From Xestospongia bergquistia (Eukaryota; Porifera; Demospongiae; Haplosclerida; Petrosiidae), in NCBI GenBank assembly GCA_963965975.1, contig OZ014413.1, forward strand, positions 8,210,101-8,274,100: a DNA stretch of 64,000 bases. Reading direction: 5' to 3'. The position numbers were made by a program, and so were the translations under genes. Shown here piece after piece: positions 41,425 to 64,000 of this stretch (positions within the stretch are counted from its first letter, which is position 1; every line of letters begins with the position of its first letter). The notes under the pieces were generated by a model. The model was not told the origin of the DNA and did no database searches. It saw nothing but the letters and a program-made list of their open reading frames with translations.

Positions 41425-42656
41425 TTAAGGTAAAAATATCTGAAATTTTTTTTCAGCTTTTTTTGATGGAATCATGTAAAGATACTTGTTCTAATAATTG
41501 ATCATGCTTTAAAAAATTTTTTAAACCCTAGTACTTTGCAGAAATGTAGTTTGATTCCTTAATATCTGCAATGCTTTGGAGACGTCAAATAATAATATTA
41601 AAGAACCTAGAGAGCTGAAAATTTTGAAAATTAAAGATGAAGTCAATTACTACAATTTTACGGATGGATTTATTTCTACAATAATATTTGACATTTTTAC
41701 AAAGCTATAAACCTTGCTTACTTTAATCACTATTATTATTATATGTTATACAAATCGTACAAAGAAATGCATCCGTAAAAGTACTAAAAATTGATCATTT
41801 TCGTTCTTGAACTTGTCAGCAGGTTGTTACATTATCCATAGAATCAAAAATCACAACAACAGTATCTAACAGTGCAAAAGTCGCCATCTTGATAATGATT
41901 AATAGATTTTCATTAATTAAAGACAATGAATACACTTAGTGTCAGGTTATTGATAAGTGACTTTCGCGGGGTTAAAATAGTTAAATAAAATGTATTAATT
42001 ATTATTGCTATTATTATTATTATTATTATTGTTCGTAGTCTTATGTGCCTTCATCTCAAAGCAGACCGTGCTTTAATAACAATAATAACAACAATAATAA
42101 AAATAGTAATAATATATTTAACTATTTTAACCCCGCGAAAGTCACTTATCAATAACCTGACACTAAGTGTATTCATTGTCTTTAATTAATGAAAATCGAT
42201 TAATCATTATCAAGATGGCGACTTTTGCACTGTTAGATACTGTTGTTGTGATTTTTGATTCTATGGATAATGTAACAACCTGCTGACAAGTTCAAGAACG
42301 AAAATGATCAATTTTTAGTACTTTTACGGATGCATTTCTTTGTACGATTTGTATAACATATAATAATAATAGTGATTAAAGTAAAAATGTCAAATATTAT
42401 TGTAGAAATAAATCCATCCGTAAAATTGTAGTAATTGACTTTATCTTTAATTTTCAAAATTTTCAGCCCTCTAGGTTCTTTAATATTATTATTTGACGTC
42501 TCCAAATATTGCAGATATTAAGGAATCAAACTACATTTCTGCAAAGTACTAGGGTTTAAAAAATTTTCTAAAGCATGATCAATTATTAGAACAAGTATCT
42601 TTACATGATTCCATCAAAAAAAGCTGAAAAAAAATTTCAGATATTTTTACCTTAAT
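41425..42656. mobile_element. Foldback (hairpin) element, about 1.23 kb
   Basis: Left arm 41425-41986 and right arm 42116-42656 are inverted copies of each other at high identity, with outer ends TTAAGGTAAAAAT/ATTTTTACCTTAA. The 129-bp centre is ATT/AAT-rich and partly self-complementary. The left arm has a 20-bp insertion at 41701-41720 that the right arm lacks. No transposase is encoded; the 65-codon minus ORF at 42308-42505 lies inside the arm and resembles nothing. This fits a non-autonomous foldback or large MITE. I did not find a convincing target-site duplication. Confidence 0.75.
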
Positions 42657-43129
42657 GCCAATTAGTTTTGTGTAGGAAGAGGATTGGTTGTGTTGATTTA
42701 AGAGTATCAGCAACATATTATCAGACCTCAATCTAGGGGGCTGGGTTTACAAGAGTAACTTATCATATCCACATATAAAACACACTCCCTGAGTTTTTAA
42801 CAACTTGTTCATTCTATTATAATGTACTTTATAATACAGAACATACTGTAGTTTGGAATTACACTTTACACAAAGAGCCTCTGTCTCCTGGTAAGACTGA
42901 CCCGAATCTTATGTTAATTCCTTCATAAAAATAGGTGGTAGATATTATCCAATAGATTGTTTAGTATAACGAGAACCTAGATACTGAATAGGACCAACTA
43001 ACAAAATAATTACTGATTTAAAAAAGTGACCCCACCCACTAAAGGAGTAGATTAGGTTGATCATCAGAAAAACGAGAATGTGGAAGTACAATGTTATGTT
43101 TATTTAATATTCAGTATTATGTTCATTTA
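42657..43129. other. Gap sequence, nothing recognised
   Basis: Between the foldback element and the TFIIB-like relic. No exon, RNA gene or repeat recognised. Confidence 0.5.
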
Positions 43130-43466
43130 ATTTGAGGACTACTCTGCTGGAGATATGGTCTGCCCTGAATATGGCCTGGTAGTTGGAGATAGGTAAATGA
43201 TGATGAATGAATGGATTGTCAGTGGACAGAGAAACATCAGACAAGTAATTGCACTAGTAGAATTGAGTAAGATAAAATGTCTATTAAAAATTGTATTATT
43301 TTCTCTCTCTCTTTCTCTCAATTTAGAGTTATTGATTAGATCAGAATGGCATACATTCAGTAATGAAAAGAGTGCTACTGATCAATCACATGTTAGAACT
43401 GCTGTGATACTATATTACTTATGTCACTCTATCAATAGTCAAATCCTGAACTATCAAAACTCTTAA
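43130..43466 (+). pseudogene. GTF2B: TFIIB N-terminal relic
   Basis: TFIIB is the RNA polymerase II initiation factor with an N-terminal zinc ribbon and B-finger. On the plus strand, about 43133-43192 reads EDYSAGDMVCPEYGLVVGDR before a GT donor, matching the family [20 protein letters not shown]; the second CPEC cysteine has become Tyr, losing a zinc ligand. After a pyrimidine-rich tract and TTTAG acceptor, about 43327 onward reads SEWHTFSNEKSATDQS, matching SEWRTFSNDK, preceded by a damaged VIDVG segment that needs a frame change. The following sequence to 43466 is unrelated and ends in a stop. No cyclin-fold exons are nearby, so this is a truncated pseudogene on the strand opposite to the receptors. 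Confidence 0.75.
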
Positions 43467-44080
43467 AATATTTAATCCCAAGGCATAGCTGGGAAGGATG
43501 TGAGAACATACCAATACAATACTTACAAAAGCAATACTAAACACATTGAAACTTTTCTTTAGAGCTAAAAAATTTAATCCTTAAGCATCTTTAGACATTT
43601 GACTACTTACTACACATCCTGGGATATTTCTGTTGAAGTGGATAAGCTATAACATGTTATTGTTGTATGATGAATAATGTAGTCATCTGAATACACAAGA
43701 GACAATTTTCTTTGTTTTTGTATTGTATTCTTAGCTTAATGTCTTGTAATATACATGTACATGTATGAGTATGTGTATATATGAGTAAAGGATTATGTAG
43801 GGCACACACACACAATGGTTGTCTTTAAGTCTAAGCTCATTCTATTGTTTTGACATTGTTCAGCTTTATCCTCTTGATGAGAAACATTATGAAGATAGGA
43901 ATAAATTGCATGTCATAGAGAAGAGTTGAACATGATCAATAACAATGAGGAGCCATAACAGTATAGTGCAGCAATTAGAGAAAGTTTAGATGTAAAGCAG
44001 CATATATATATATATATAAGGTATAATAATTCTACAGGTTTATAACAAAGATAACAAAATGCATGAAATCAGCTTCATAA
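43467..44080. other. 3' flank of gene D
   Basis: AT-rich sequence with a short (TA)n tract near 44000-44019. No coding signal recognised. Confidence 0.55.

Positions 44081-64000
<19,920 letters not shown>

Noticed and set aside
42308..42505. Minus ORF of 65 codons in the right arm of the foldback element
   Set aside because: The left-arm counterpart is broken by the 20-bp insertion and the frame resembles no transposase.
43197..43466. Plus ORF of 89 codons beginning MMMNEW
   Set aside because: The start lies in the intron of the TFIIB relic; only the middle part (SEWHTFSNEK) is meaningful, so the ORF as a whole is not a gene.

Overview
The window is animal nuclear DNA: AT-rich, with genes cut by very short GT-AG introns (mostly 40-120 bp). 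Almost all coding sequence lies on the minus strand. SRCR and calcium-binding-EGF domains in large tandem receptor genes, compact introns and high AT suggest a demosponge such as Amphimedon; this is inference and was not checked against any database.

Layout from left to right. (1) 582-2695: gene A, the 5' part of an SRCR receptor gene that runs off the left edge. (2) 3633-8231: a transportin (karyopherin-beta2) gene in 14 exons, complete in outline but with two apparent 1-nt frameshifts. (3) 9881-17232: gene B, a compact receptor with five SRCR domains, one SRCR/EGF fusion exon, 16 EGF modules, a membrane span and a short tail. (4) 17691-36707: gene C, intact and giant, about 4,268 residues: signal peptide, 24 SRCR, 35 EGF, membrane span, tail. 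(5) 36708-44080: a 7.4-kb gap holding relics of transportin, a ZGPAT-like gene and a TFIIB-like gene, several hairpins and a 1.2-kb foldback element. (6) 44081 to beyond 64000: gene D, a paralogue of C with SRCR 2-24 visible, 36 EGF modules, membrane span and tail; its 5' end is off the right edge.

Genes A-D are head-to-tail paralogues. Each SRCR is normally two exons and each EGF one exon, with phase-1 boundaries, so exons can be lost, duplicated or fused without breaking the frame. SRCR domains alternate between two subtypes, giving 12 dimers in C. The EGF stalk holds a tandem superrepeat of about 10 exons. The three visible tails share an NPLYF sequence (NPxY type), pointing to endocytosis or PTB-adaptor binding.

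The most unusual feature is gene B. Compared exon by exon with C and D it looks like the product of four internal deletions whose ends fall inside exons. The results are in-frame mosaic exons, one joining the start of an SRCR domain to the second half of an EGF domain, plus a stranded EGF half-exon in an intron. Gene D carries a similar EGF-EGF fusion exon. The transportin gene beside A and B, and the transportin relic in the C-D gap in the same orientation, suggest that the ancestral duplicated unit was receptor plus transportin.
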